24,134 bases of DNA from the NCBI GenBank assembly GCA_964614415.1, contig CAZTLE010000041.1:1-24134 (forward strand), given 5' to 3'. The stretch comes from CAZTLE01 sp964614415 (lineage in GTDB: Bacteria; Bacteroidota; Bacteroidia; Flavobacteriales; Flavobacteriaceae). The notes under the pieces are model-generated. The model did no database searches and had not been told where the DNA came from. It saw nothing but the letters and a program-made list of their open reading frames with translations. The translations under genes were made by a program, and so were the position numbers. Below, in pieces: positions 1 to 8,624 of the stretch; within the stretch, counting starts at the first letter, position 1; each line of letters opens with the position of its first letter.

Positions 1-1
1 A

Positions 2-220
2 AACAGAACTGTGCCCAAAGACGTTAAGGTAATCGGTTTTACGGATGGTGTATTGTCCAAATACGCCTCTCCCGGATTAACCACCGTGAGCCAACACGGC
101 CGAAAAATGGGAGAAGAATCGGCCCGTCTGCTCATCGATCGCCTTGAAAATGACAACCTTGGCCCTCCCTACGAAACCGTGGTGGTGGAGACAGAAATCA
201 TAGAGCGTGAGTCCACCTGA
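2..220 (+). CDS. LacI-family transcriptional regulator, C-terminal end only
   Basis: This is the last 72 codons of a gene whose start lies before the window; the frame is open to the left edge. The residues match the C-terminal part of the effector-binding (periplasmic-binding-protein-like) domain of LacI/GalR regulators: IGFTDGVLSKYASPGLTTV, then a QHGRKMGEESARLLIDRL helix, then the final VVVETEIIERES strand (the LacI-type 'L..R.S' ending). The DNA-binding domain is not visible. Its position just before pgmB and maltose phosphorylase suggests it senses a maltose- or glucan-derived sugar and controls the cluster, perhaps through the AACGTT-type palindromes at 6534 and 11341. The family call is firm; the effector and targets are inference. 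It could not be a LacI sugar-binding protein of a transporter on this evidence alone, because the N-terminus is missing. Confidence 0.85.
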   Translation, partial: NRTVPKDVKVIGFTDGVLSKYASPGLTTVSQHGRKMGEESARLLIDRLENDNLGPPYETVVVETEIIEREST

Positions 221-226
221 ATTTAA

Positions 227-260
227 TTGCTTCGAACCACGCAAAAAATATATATATTTA
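227..260 (+). promoter_or_regulatory. Possible Bacteroidota-type promoter upstream of pgmB
   Basis: A TTG at 227-229 is followed 23 bases later by TATATTTA at 253-260, one base off the Bacteroidota -7 consensus TANNTTTG. The spacing is at the upper limit. The match is weak and the region is A/T-rich, so chance agreement is quite possible. If real it would give a leader of about 125 bases before pgmB. Confidence 0.2.
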
Positions 261-334
261 CCATCCCTTTATAACAAGGCTTGATATTACTATCCTTCAT
301 TACTGAGCTTTGGCGGGGATTTCACCGTTTAAAA

Positions 335-351
335 TGCCTCTCTGAAAGGCA
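335..351 (+). terminator. Small hairpin after the LacI-family gene
   Basis: TGCCT at 335-339 pairs with AGGCA at 347-351 over a 7-base loop, followed by CTGTTTTCT. It could be a weak terminator for the regulator gene or a leader hairpin for pgmB. The stem is only 5 bp and the T-run is interrupted. Confidence 0.25.
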
Positions 352-391
352 CTGTTTTCTGCTATTAGCTCATTAACTGTAAAATACATTA

Positions 392-1048
392 ATGGAACCA
401 AAAACGTTCATATTTGACCTCGATGGTGTCATAGTTGATACGACAAAATACCACTACCTCGCCTGGAAGAAATTAGTCTCGGGCATGGGTATATCTTTTT
501 CCGAAGAACAAAACGAGCAACTCAAGGGCGTAAGCCGTGTAAAATCTCTTGAAACCATACTTTCGTGGAGCAATATTTCTGTTTCTGAAGACCGCTTTAT
601 GGAGTTGATGGCACGCAAGAATGATGATTACCTGCAGTACATTTCAAACATGTCCGAAGACGAGATCTTGCCCGGCGTACTGGATGTTCTGAATTTTCTG
701 AAAGAACGACGACAAAAGATCGGATTGGGATCGGCGAGTAAAAATGCGCGCCCCATCCTGTCCCGCCTGGGGCTTAACGTTTTCTTTGACTGTATCGTAG
801 ACGGAACAGACATCAGCAAAGCAAAACCCGATCCGGAGGTGTTCCTGAAGGGAGCGGAGCTATTGCGTTCACAACCCTCCAACTGTATTGTGTTTGAAGA
901 TTCTATTTCCGGGATCCACGCGGCCAATACAGCCGGGATGATCAGTATTGGACTAGGGGATAGTGTTACCCTTGGTCACGCCGATCACGTGTTTACGTCT
1001 TTTGAAGAAATCCCCAGTGATTTTATACAACAATTAATTGATTCATAA
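392..1048 (+). CDS. pgmB: Beta-phosphoglucomutase (HAD superfamily)
   Basis: This cytoplasmic enzyme of 218 residues converts beta-D-glucose 1-phosphate, the product of maltose phosphorylase, to glucose 6-phosphate. HAD motif I is FDLDGVIVDT with nucleophile D9 and acid/base D11. H21 and W25 and the hinge/cap signature QLKGVSR (K45, R49) line up closely with the well-studied lactococcal beta-PGM, which separates it from generic HAD phosphatases. Motif II is GLGSASKNA, the motif III lysine is in KAKPDPEVF, and the Mg-binding acidic pair is in VFEDSISGI. Length is normal for the family. ATG at 392 is the first start and leaves a complete motif I. The maltose phosphorylase gene begins 10 bases after its stop codon, so the two are very probably co-transcribed and act in sequence. 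Confidence 0.95.
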   Translation: MEPKTFIFDLDGVIVDTTKYHYLAWKKLVSGMGISFSEEQNEQLKGVSRVKSLETILSWSNISVSEDRFMELMARKNDDYLQYISNMSEDEILPGVLDVLNFLKERRQKIGLGSASKNARPILSRLGLNVFFDCIVDGTDISKAKPDPEVFLKGAELLRSQPSNCIVFEDSISGIHAANTAGMISIGLGDSVTLGHADHVFTSFEEIPSDFIQQLIDS

Positions 1049-1058
1049 GTACAGATTC

Positions 1059-3353
1059 ATGCATCAGGATTATATACAACCCAATGACTGGTCTATTATC
1101 GAAGAAGGATTCGATCCGGGCCGGGTAAAAAGCTCAGAAAGCCTTTTCAGCCTTGGAAATGGCGCCATGGGCCAACGAGCCAATTTTGAAGAAGATTACT
1201 CGGGTCCAACCTTTCAAGGAAGTTATATTGGAGGTATCTACTATCCGGATCAGACGAAGGTCGGCTGGTGGAAGAACGGCTATCCCGAGTATTTTGCCAA
1301 AGTACTCAACGCGCCCAACTGGATTGGAATCAATGTACTGGTTGACGGAGTTGCACTGGACCTGGCCACCTGTACACAGGTTGATGACTTCCGCAGGGAA
1401 CTCAATATGAAGGAAGGATGGTATGCGCGATCTTTTGAAGCTACCATGGAGAATGGTAAAAGAGTTCGGGTAAAATCCATTCGTTTTCTCCACTTGGATT
1501 TGGACGAACTCGGAGTCATACGGTATGAGGTGACCCCGGTCGATTCGGAGGTGCAGATCACAATGATTCCTTACCTGGATGGTGGAATTACCAATGAAGA
1601 CTCTAACTGGGATCACAAATTTTGGGAAACCCTTTCGGTAACGCAAAGCAATGGTCAGGCCTTTATCAGGTCCCGGACCAACAAATCAAACTTCCATGTT
1701 TGCACTTATATGCAACCGAGACTCTATCTGGATGATAACCTTATTTCGGATGGTTACAAGAAGATCGAGAAGGGCAATTATGTAGCCTTCGAGTACAACA
1801 TTGAGGTTGCTGCCGGTCAGACTGCCTGCCTTGAGAAATACGCCGGCTATACGGTATCCCTTAACCACGAGAACGACCACTTAATTGGTGCTGCTCAGAA
1901 GAATATGAATAACGCTGTGTCCCAGGGGTTTGATGCTCTGTTAAAGAGTCAAAAAACAGCCTGGGCCCGGATATGGGAAATGGCGGATGTCACCATAAAA
2001 GGAGACCAAAAAGCCCAACAGGGAATACGGTTTTCCATTTTTCAGTTGAATCAAACCTATTTGGGAAAAGATCCACGTCTCAATATCGGTCCGAAAGGAT
2101 TTACCGGTGAGAAATACGGCGGAAGTACCTATTGGGATACCGAAGCCTATTGCCTTCCCTTTTATATGGCGACCAAGGATCACGCAATTGCCCGAAACCT
2201 GCTCGAATATCGTTACCGGCATCTGAACAAGGCCATCGAAAATGCCGAAAAACTTGGATTTTCAAAAGGTGCAGCCCTGTATCCTATGGTAACGATGAAC
2301 GGCGAAGAATGCCACAATGAGTGGGAGATCACTTTTGAAGAAATACATCGTAACGGTGCAATTGCCTATGCCATTTATAACTATGAGCGCTATACGGGGG
2401 ATGAGAGTTACATACCCGAAATGGGATTGGAAGTGCTAATTGGGATTGCCCGTTTTTGGCATCAGCGCGTAAGCTTTTCCGAAGAAAAGAACAAATACGT
2501 AATGCTGGGTGTCACCGGCCCCAACGAATATGAGAACAATGTAAATAATAACTGGTATACCAATTACATTGCCCGCTGGTGTCTTGAGTATGCTCAGTCT
2601 CAAATGGAAAAGGTGGCTGCCGACCATCCCACCGACTGGGAGCGCATTGAAAATCGCACAGGGGTTTCCCTTGAAGAAGGGAAGGAGTGGAAAAAGGTGG
2701 CAGAGAACATGTATTTTCCGTTTAGCGAGAAACATGGAGTCTATTTACAGCAGGACGGATTCCTGGATAAGGAGCTAATTCCTGTGGCCGAGTTGGATGC
2801 TTCGCAACGACCTATTAATCAGAATTGGTCCTGGGACCGAATTTTGAGATCGCCCTATATCAAACAAGCCGATGTGCTGCAGGGCTTTTATTTCTTCGAA
2901 GAGGATTTCAGTGAGGCCGAGCTTGAAAAGCATTTTGACTTCTACGAGCCTTTTACGGTACACGAGTCTTCACTCTCTCCTTGTGTCCATTCCATACAGG
3001 CAGCCAAGCTAAATCGAATGGATCAGGCGTACGAATTGTACCTGAGAACTTCCCGTCTGGACCTCGACGATTACAATCATGAAGTAGAGGAGGGATGCCA
3101 TATCACCAGTATGGCGGGCTCCTGGATGAGTATTGTTCAGGGCTTTGGTGGCATGCGAATCAAAGATGGTAAACTGTCCTTCGATCCGCAAATACCGAAG
3201 GAATGGGAGGAATATTCGTTTAAGATTAACTTCCGGGGACAAATAGTTGAAATAACGGTGAACCATAAAGGAGCTACGTTCAAACTGGTTTCCGGTAGCC
3301 CTGTCCAAATACTATTGAACGGTGCGGAACAGACCGTTCAACCTAATGCATAA
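1059..3353 (+). CDS. Maltose phosphorylase, glycoside hydrolase family 65
   Basis: This cytoplasmic enzyme of 764 residues splits maltose with phosphate into glucose and beta-glucose 1-phosphate. Its N-terminus (DWSIIEEGF, ESLFSLGNGAMGQRANFEE) is the GH65 N-terminal beta-sandwich; KVGWWKNGYPEYFAK follows. The (alpha/alpha)6 barrel carries GPNEYENNVNNNWYTN, where E490 is the expected general acid. HESSLSPCVHS near the C-terminus belongs to the family's conserved phosphate/catalytic region. ATG 1059 is preferred over an in-frame TTG at 1038, because the TTG would overlap pgmB and adds seven residues outside the conserved start. Specificity for maltose rather than trehalose or kojibiose is inferred from the strong resemblance to Bacteroidota maltose phosphorylases and from the pgmB/amylase neighbours. 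There is no signal peptide. Confidence 0.93.
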   Translation: MHQDYIQPNDWSIIEEGFDPGRVKSSESLFSLGNGAMGQRANFEEDYSGPTFQGSYIGGIYYPDQTKVGWWKNGYPEYFAKVLNAPNWIGINVLVDGVALDLATCTQVDDFRRELNMKEGWYARSFEATMENGKRVRVKSIRFLHLDLDELGVIRYEVTPVDSEVQITMIPYLDGGITNEDSNWDHKFWETLSVTQSNGQAFIRSRTNKSNFHVCTYMQPRLYLDDNLISDGYKKIEKGNYVAFEYNIEVAAGQTACLEKYAGYTVSLNHENDHLIGAAQKNMNNAVSQGFDALLKSQKTAWARIWEMADVTIKGDQKAQQGIRFSIFQLNQTYLGKDPRLNIGPKGFTGEKYGGSTYWDTEAYCLPFYMATKDHAIARNLLEYRYRHLNKAIENAEKLGFSKGAALYPMVTMNGEECHNEWEITFEEIHRNGAIAYAIYNYERYTGDESYIPEMGLEVLIGIARFWHQRVSFSEEKNKYVMLGVTGPNEYENNVNNNWYTNYIARWCLEYAQSQMEKVAADHPTDWERIENRTGVSLEEGKEWKKVAENMYFPFSEKHGVYLQQDGFLDKELIPVAELDASQRPINQNWSWDRILRSPYIKQADVLQGFYFFEEDFSEAELEKHFDFYEPFTVHESSLSPCVHSIQAAKLNRMDQAYELYLRTSRLDLDDYNHEVEEGCHITSMAGSWMSIVQGFGGMRIKDGKLSFDPQIPKEWEEYSFKINFRGQIVEITVNHKGATFKLVSGSPVQILLNGAEQTVQPNA

Positions 3354-3365
3354 ACCTTGAGATCT

Positions 3366-5045
3366 ATGAAATGTGAATTGATGAAGCCCCTTGCACTAGT
3401 ACTCACAGTAGTCCTTTTGTGGTCTTGTAAGAATGAGAACACCGATGCCGTTACAGAACCGGAGCGCGATACCACACCCTTTGTTTGGGAAGGAGCAAAC
3501 CTGTACTTCCTTCTTACCGATCGCTTTAACAACGGAGATCCTTCAAACGATGTGAACTTTGGAAGGGATAAACCCACAGCAGTACTTCGCGGGTTTGAAG
3601 GCGGCGACCTCAAGGGAATTACTCAGAAGATCAATGAAGGATACTTTAATGATCTCGGGATCAATGCGATTTGGATGACCCCGATAGTAGAGCAAATTCA
3701 TAGCGGCACCGATGAAGGAACCGGGGTGACCTATCCGTTTCACGGGTATTGGACAGCCGACTGGACAGCCATAGATCCCAATTTCGGGACGGCTGATGAT
3801 CTTACTGAACTGGTAGCCGCTGCCCACAAGAATGGTATTCGCATATTGCTGGATGCCGTTATTAATCACACGGGTCCTGCGACACCGGAAGACCCAGCCT
3901 GGCCGGAAACCTGGGTTCGGGAAACTCCGCATTGCACCTACGAGGATTATGCATCTACGATCACCTGTACTCTGGTAAAGAACCTGCCCGATATTTTGAC
4001 GGGAAGCGATGAGCCTGTTGACTTACCACCACGCCTCGTTGAGAAGTGGAAAGCGGAGGGGCGCTACGACATTGAAGTAGCTGAATTGGATGATTTCTTT
4101 GAACGCACGGGATATCCCAGAGCTCCCCGTTTTTATATCATGAAGTGGCTCACCGATTATATTACTGACTTCGGAATCGATGGCTATCGTGTGGATACGG
4201 TGCGCCACGTAGAGGAAAATGTTTGGGAGGAATTCAGAGTAGAGTGCGACTACGCTTTCGAACAATGGAAGGCGGCTAATCCGGACAAGGTACTGGACGA
4301 TAACGACTTTTATCTGGTAGGTGAAGTATATGGTTACGGACTTACGATGGGGCAGTACTGGCAATTCAGTGATTGCCGGGCTCATTACTTCAACAATAGT
4401 TTTGATGCATTGATCAATTTCGAACTTAAGGCGGATGCGGCCGAAATGGATATTGAAAGTATGTTCGCAAAGACCGACAGCTTGCTAAACAGTGCTTTGG
4501 CCGGTTACAGCACGCTTCATTATATGACATCACACGATGATGCTTATCCATTCGATCCGGAGCGTACAAAATCTTTGGAAACAGCTACCAAATTATTACT
4601 CTCTCCCGGAGCCTCTCAGACCTATTATGGCGATGAGACTGCGCGTCCATTGATCATTGAAGGTACGGAAGGCGACGCTACATTGCGTTCATTCATGAAC
4701 TGGGAGGATCTCGCAACTCCGGAAACAAAGGCCATCCTGGAACACTGGCAGAAGCTTGGAAAGTTTAAAAAGATGCACCCTGCGTTAGGGGCCGGACGTC
4801 ATCAAATGGTTTCGGAATCACCCTATCTTTTCAGTAGAACCTATTCAAAAGGAGAATTGAACGACAAGGTTCTGGTGGGGCTTGAGTTACCCGCAGGTCC
4901 TAAAAGCCTTAATGTGCATAATGTGTTTGATGAAGGAGCACAGGTTCGCGATGCCTATTCGGGTGTCGAAACTGTTGTTACTGAAGGATCGGTACAAATC
5001 GATTCACAATACGACATTGTACTGCTTGAAGAACTTCAAAAATAA
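3366..5045 (+). CDS. Lipoprotein alpha-amylase, GH13 (SusG/SusA-like role)
   Basis: This predicted lipoprotein of 559 residues hydrolyses alpha-1,4-glucans outside the cytoplasm. The signal peptide ends in lipobox LWSC with Cys21, followed by KNENTD. The GH13 barrel starts at about residue 45 with LYFLLTDRFNNGDPSND, a typical Bacteroidota amylase start. All four conserved regions are present: DAVINHT (region I), GYRVDTVRH with nucleophile D277, LVGEVYG with acid E320, and TSHDD with transition-state stabiliser D391. A C-terminal beta domain ends the protein. I chose ATG 3366; a TTG lies three codons upstream and another ATG (3381) would also keep the signal peptide. It begins 12 bases after the maltose phosphorylase gene, so it is in the same operon. 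Whether it sits on the cell surface or faces the periplasm cannot be settled from sequence; the acidic residues after Cys21 hint at surface export. Confidence 0.92.
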   Translation: MKCELMKPLALVLTVVLLWSCKNENTDAVTEPERDTTPFVWEGANLYFLLTDRFNNGDPSNDVNFGRDKPTAVLRGFEGGDLKGITQKINEGYFNDLGINAIWMTPIVEQIHSGTDEGTGVTYPFHGYWTADWTAIDPNFGTADDLTELVAAAHKNGIRILLDAVINHTGPATPEDPAWPETWVRETPHCTYEDYASTITCTLVKNLPDILTGSDEPVDLPPRLVEKWKAEGRYDIEVAELDDFFERTGYPRAPRFYIMKWLTDYITDFGIDGYRVDTVRHVEENVWEEFRVECDYAFEQWKAANPDKVLDDNDFYLVGEVYGYGLTMGQYWQFSDCRAHYFNNSFDALINFELKADAAEMDIESMFAKTDSLLNSALAGYSTLHYMTSHDDAYPFDPERTKSLETATKLLLSPGASQTYYGDETARPLIIEGTEGDATLRSFMNWEDLATPETKAILEHWQKLGKFKKMHPALGAGRHQMVSESPYLFSRTYSKGELNDKVLVGLELPAGPKSLNVHNVFDEGAQVRDAYSGVETVVTEGSVQIDSQYDIVLLEELQK

Positions 5046-5050
5046 GAGGC

Positions 5051-6496
5051 ATGACTTCAAGAACGATCTTCCTGGCGTTGGTGCCTTTTGTTATACTATT
5101 CGCATGCAAAAAGGATCAAAAAGGTCCTCAAGACATGATTGAAGAATCTACCGCGGTAGTTCAAATTGAGCCTGTTAACGACGCCATGATGGAAACCGCG
5201 ATCATCTATGAGGCGAACGTACGGCAGTATTCTCCGGAGGGAACCTTTGAGGCATTTACACAAGACATTCCACAACTCAGGGAACTGGGGGTAAAAATAA
5301 TCTGGTTAATGCCCGTCCATCCTATCTCCATGGCAAAGCGAAAGGCTACGGGCGATTTGCACGTAGAAGACATTGAAAGCGAGGAGGAGCGCAAAAAGTA
5401 TCTGGGCAGTTATTACGCTGTGGCCGATTACCGCAAGATCAACCCCGACCTGGGAACGCTGGAAGACTTCCGAAAGTTGGTCGCCACAGCCCATGAAAAT
5501 GACATGTATGTGATCATGGATTGGGTAGCCAATCACACGGGATGGGATCACCCATGGATCACAGAACATCCGGAGTATTACACAAAGAACGAGGAAGGGC
5601 AGATCACCGATCCTCTGAACGAGGAGGGAGAATCATTCGGTTGGACGGATGTGGCCGATTTGAACTACAGCAATCCCGATTTGAGAGAAGCCATGATTGC
5701 CGATATGATGTATTGGTTGCAAAATGAGAACATCGATGGTTTTCGCTGTGATGTTGCGGCTACTGTACCGACCGATTTTTGGCAGGATGCCATTGGCCGA
5801 CTGCGTGCTGAGAAAGAACTTTTCATGCTTGCCGAGGCCTGGGAGCCAGAATTGTTGGAAGGAAACCTGTTCGACGCCTGTTATGGTTGGGACGGCCATC
5901 ACAGGATGAACGACCTTGCCAAAGGTGAAAAAGGACCAAAAGACTGGGAAGCCTATATAACCAAACGATTTGAAACATATGCTGAAGATGATATTCTGAT
6001 GAACTTCATCACCAACCACGATGAGAACGCCTGGGCGGGTACTGTAAATGAACGCATGGGAGCTGCCGGCGAGGCTATGCTGGCGATGAGCTATGCGATC
6101 CCGGGAATCCCGCTCATCTACAGCGGACAGGAGTACGGATTAGATCACCGACTAAAGTTTTTCGAGAAGGACAGCATTCCTAAGGAACGGGGTGCGGTCT
6201 GGGAAAGGTTGGCCCGCTTAGGACGACTAAAGAACACCGTTAAGGCACTCGGGGGAGGAAAGGATGCAGCGTCCTATGAAACCCTTCAAGTGGATGAGAC
6301 CTCTATACTGGCATTCAGAAGAGTGAAAGACGATAGCGAGGCGGTGTTTATGGTGAACATAAGCAATGAACCGGTACTTTTTTCGGCCCCATTGAATACC
6401 GGTCTCATGGACGGCATGACAGGAGAACCCTATGTTGCTCCGGAAGACGGATCACACCAATTGGGGCCCTGGGAATACCTCTTGTTGGTGAAATAG
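5051..6496 (+). CDS. Second lipoprotein GH13 alpha-amylase-family enzyme
   Basis: A 481-residue GH13 enzyme with a lipoprotein signal peptide (lipobox LFAC, Cys19, then KKDQKG). The barrel begins at about residue 50 with IYEANVRQYSPEGTF. Region I is DWVANHT, region II GFRCDVA (nucleophile D234), region III LAEAWEP (acid E262) and region IV ITNHDEN (D324), so it should be catalytically active. It is shorter than its neighbour and belongs to a different GH13 branch: nucleophile motif GFRCDVA against GYRVDTV. The pair are therefore complementary enzymes, not a recent duplication. Start ATG 5051 is five bases after the previous stop and is preceded by AAGAGG, one of few purine-rich ribosome-binding sites here. 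A likely role is trimming maltooligosaccharides in the periplasm or at the surface; maltogenic amylase or alpha-glucosidase activity is possible. Confidence 0.9.
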   Translation: MTSRTIFLALVPFVILFACKKDQKGPQDMIEESTAVVQIEPVNDAMMETAIIYEANVRQYSPEGTFEAFTQDIPQLRELGVKIIWLMPVHPISMAKRKATGDLHVEDIESEEERKKYLGSYYAVADYRKINPDLGTLEDFRKLVATAHENDMYVIMDWVANHTGWDHPWITEHPEYYTKNEEGQITDPLNEEGESFGWTDVADLNYSNPDLREAMIADMMYWLQNENIDGFRCDVAATVPTDFWQDAIGRLRAEKELFMLAEAWEPELLEGNLFDACYGWDGHHRMNDLAKGEKGPKDWEAYITKRFETYAEDDILMNFITNHDENAWAGTVNERMGAAGEAMLAMSYAIPGIPLIYSGQEYGLDHRLKFFEKDSIPKERGAVWERLARLGRLKNTVKALGGGKDAASYETLQVDETSILAFRRVKDDSEAVFMVNISNEPVLFSAPLNTGLMDGMTGEPYVAPEDGSHQLGPWEYLLLVK

Positions 6497-6533
6497 CCCC
6501 AAAACTTGTTCATTTTCTTACTTTTTTATTAAC

Positions 6534-6547
6534 CGAAAACGTTATCG
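6534..6547. promoter_or_regulatory. Possible LacI-family operator upstream of pfkA
   Basis: A 14-base near-palindrome, CGAAAACGTTATCG, matches its reverse complement at 12 of 14 positions and is centred on AACGTT, the CpG-centred layout typical of LacI/GalR operators. It lies 50 bases before the pfkA start and upstream of a candidate promoter. A related perfect palindrome, TAAACGTTTA, occurs at 11341-11350. Assignment to the LacI-family regulator at the left edge is inference. Confidence 0.4.
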
Positions 6548-6561
6548 CATAGTTTGCTGCT

Positions 6562-6591
6562 TTGCAGATTAGTGTATATAGTCTAGTTTTA
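6562..6591 (+). promoter_or_regulatory. Candidate promoter for pfkA
   Basis: TTG at 6562-6564 and TAGTTTTA at 6584-6591 (consensus TANNTTTG, last base off) are 19 bases apart, within the usual Bacteroidota spacing. Transcription would begin almost at the ATG (6598), giving a nearly leaderless mRNA, which lowers my confidence. The 101-base gap after the amylase is the first real break in the cluster, so a promoter here is expected. Confidence 0.3.
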
Positions 6592-6597
6592 CGACGC

Positions 6598-7584
6598 ATG
6601 AGCAATAATATCAAGCGAATAGGAGTACTTACAAGCGGTGGTGATGCACCAGGAATGAATGCGGCCATAAGGTCTGTTGTGCGTTCCTGTGCATTTCACA
6701 AACTTAAGTGTACCGGAGTATTCCGGGGATATCAGGGATTGATCGAAGGCGACTTCAAGAAGTTGGGTGCGCGATCGGTAAAGAACATCATTAATCGGGG
6801 AGGCACATTTTTAAAGTCAGCCCGATCCATGGACTTCTATTCTCCGGAAGGCCGTCAGAAAGCATATGACAACCTCAAGGCTGCGAAAATTGATGCTTTA
6901 GTGGTTATTGGAGGTGACGGTACTTTTACGGGAGCCAAGGTTTTTAGTAGTGAGTTCGATTTTCCTATTGTGGGACTTCCGGGAACCATAGACAACGATA
7001 TTAACGGAACCGATTATACCATAGGTTACGATACGGCTCTTAATACGGTGGTAGAAGCCATTGATAAGATCCGGGATACGGCCAATTCTCACAACCGCCT
7101 GTTCCTGGTGGAGGTAATGGGTCGTAATGCCGGAGATATTGCGCTGAACGCCGGAATTGGAGCCGGGGCAGAGGAAATTCTTATTCCCGAACAGGACATG
7201 GGTAGGGATCGACTGCTGGATTCGTTGGAGCGAAGCCGTCAATCGGGTAAGACTTCCAGTATTATTGTTGTGGCTGAAGGAGATCAGATAGGAAAGAACA
7301 TCTTCGGGCTGGCGGAATACATTGAGCAGAATATGGAGGGTTATGAAGTGAGAGTTACCGTGCTGGGACACATTCAACGGGGAGGAGCTCCAAGCTGTTT
7401 TGACCGGGTACTGGCGAGCCGTTTGGGCGTAGGCGCCGTAGATGCGTTGCTAGAAGGAAAGCGGAATATTATGATTGGTATTTCGCACAATAAGATTGTA
7501 CATGTGCCTTTTGCCAAAACGCTGGAAGGCGAAAATGAAATTGACATTGAATTGATTCGGGTAGCCGATATCACTTCTATATAA
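6598..7584 (+). CDS. pfkA: ATP-dependent 6-phosphofructokinase
   Basis: This cytoplasmic glycolytic enzyme of 328 residues phosphorylates fructose 6-phosphate to fructose 1,6-bisphosphate. Visible motifs are the N-terminal GVLTSGGDAPGMNAAIR nucleotide-binding loop, IGGDGTFTGA, LPGTIDNDI with catalytic D132 and D134, and VEVMGRNAGD for substrate binding. Gly108 in GGDGT and Gly129 in PGTID sit where ATP-using enzymes keep glycine and pyrophosphate-using enzymes carry Asp and Lys, so ATP is the expected phosphate donor. Length is normal for bacterial PfkA. ATG 6598 gives the canonical MSNNIKRIGVLTSGG start; an upstream TTG at 6562 would only add residues without family support. It is followed 38 bases later by gapA. 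Confidence 0.96.
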   Translation: MSNNIKRIGVLTSGGDAPGMNAAIRSVVRSCAFHKLKCTGVFRGYQGLIEGDFKKLGARSVKNIINRGGTFLKSARSMDFYSPEGRQKAYDNLKAAKIDALVVIGGDGTFTGAKVFSSEFDFPIVGLPGTIDNDINGTDYTIGYDTALNTVVEAIDKIRDTANSHNRLFLVEVMGRNAGDIALNAGIGAGAEEILIPEQDMGRDRLLDSLERSRQSGKTSSIIVVAEGDQIGKNIFGLAEYIEQNMEGYEVRVTVLGHIQRGGAPSCFDRVLASRLGVGAVDALLEGKRNIMIGISHNKIVHVPFAKTLEGENEIDIELIRVADITSI

Positions 7585-7622
7585 GAATAAAGAAGTTACT
7601 AACGTAAAGAACGTACTTAGAT

Positions 7623-8621
7623 ATGAGTAAAAAAATTGCAATAAACGGCTTTGGCCGTATAGGAAGAATAGCATTTAGAATAGCTGCCCAACATCCCGAT
7701 GTGGAAGTGGTGGCAGTTAACGATCTCCTGGATGTAGATCATCTGGCGTATTTGCTTGAATACGATTCGGTTCACGGAAGATATCCAGGTAGTGTAGGAG
7801 TTGAGAACGGTCAGTTGGTCGTTGACGGAAAAACTGTCCGTGTAACGGCAGAAAGAAATCCTGAGAATTTGCAATGGGATGCCGTTGGAGCAGAAGTTGT
7901 GATCGATTGTACCGGGATCTTTACGAACCTGGATAATGCATCTGCTCACCAGACTGCCGGCGCTAAGAAAGTGGTTATTTCAGCACCATCTAAAACAGCA
8001 CCTATGTTCGTGATGGGTGTGAATGACGATCTCGTGACTGCAGAAGATACCATCATATCCAATGCCTCATGTACCACCAATTGTTTGGCGCCTATGGCGA
8101 AGGTAATCAATGACAAATTCGGAATGGTAGAAGGGCTAATGACCACAGTGCATGCGGCTACGGCCTCTCAGTACCCTGTGGACGGGCCGTCAAAGAAGAA
8201 CTATCGCCTGGGACGAAGCGCCCTGAATAACATCATTCCAACCACAACGGGAGCTGCGGTGGCAGTTACCAAGGTAATTCCGGAGTTGGAAGGAAAACTT
8301 ACGGGAATGGCTTTTCGCGTTCCTACGGCCGATGTTTCTGTGGTTGACCTTACGGTTAGAACCGAAAAAACGGTCACTTACGATGACATCAAGGCGGCTT
8401 TCAAAGAAGCTTCCGAAGGCGCATTCAAAGGAATCATCAATTACGTTGATGAACCGGTGGTTTCACAGGACTTTGTTTCCAATACCTATACCTGTAACTT
8501 CGATGCCGGAGCAGGTATTGCGCTTAACGGGAATTTCTTTAAGTTAGTGGCCTGGTATGATAATGAGTATGCCTATTCGGCTAAATTGATCGATCTGGCT
8601 GCTCATGTAGCAACCCTTTAA
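7623..8621 (+). CDS. gapA: Type I glyceraldehyde-3-phosphate dehydrogenase
   Basis: This cytoplasmic enzyme of 332 residues oxidises glyceraldehyde 3-phosphate to 1,3-bisphosphoglycerate. The Rossmann start INGFGRIGR and AVNDL (an Asp at the end of the second strand, usual in NAD-using forms) are followed by the catalytic signature SNASCTTNCLAP with Cys150 and by TVHAATASQ with His177. FRVPTADVSVVDLT and WYDNEYAYS complete the family set. Length is standard. The start ATG is 38 bases after pfkA with no hairpin between, consistent with co-transcription, and the next gene starts 3 bases after the stop codon. The close coupling of pfkA, gapA and a sugar kinase suggests that hexose supply sets glycolytic capacity in this organism. 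Cofactor preference is inference from one residue. Confidence 0.97.
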   Translation: MSKKIAINGFGRIGRIAFRIAAQHPDVEVVAVNDLLDVDHLAYLLEYDSVHGRYPGSVGVENGQLVVDGKTVRVTAERNPENLQWDAVGAEVVIDCTGIFTNLDNASAHQTAGAKKVVISAPSKTAPMFVMGVNDDLVTAEDTIISNASCTTNCLAPMAKVINDKFGMVEGLMTTVHAATASQYPVDGPSKKNYRLGRSALNNIIPTTTGAAVAVTKVIPELEGKLTGMAFRVPTADVSVVDLTVRTEKTVTYDDIKAAFKEASEGAFKGIINYVDEPVVSQDFVSNTYTCNFDAGAGIALNGNFFKLVAWYDNEYAYSAKLIDLAAHVATL

Positions 8622-8624
8622 TCT

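Noticed and set aside
1038..1058. TTG start of the maltose phosphorylase frame
   Set aside because: It would overlap pgmB and adds seven residues outside the conserved GH65 start; ATG 1059 is better placed.
1134..1646. 170-codon - strand frame inside the GH65 gene
   Set aside because: Fully covered by a strongly supported gene on the + strand and its translation shows no family motif.
4882..5142. 86-codon frame bridging the two amylase genes
   Set aside because: Overlaps the end of one GH13 gene and the signal peptide of the next, both with clear motifs.
6497..6533. T-rich stretch after the second amylase considered as a terminator
   Set aside because: No inverted repeat precedes the T-runs.
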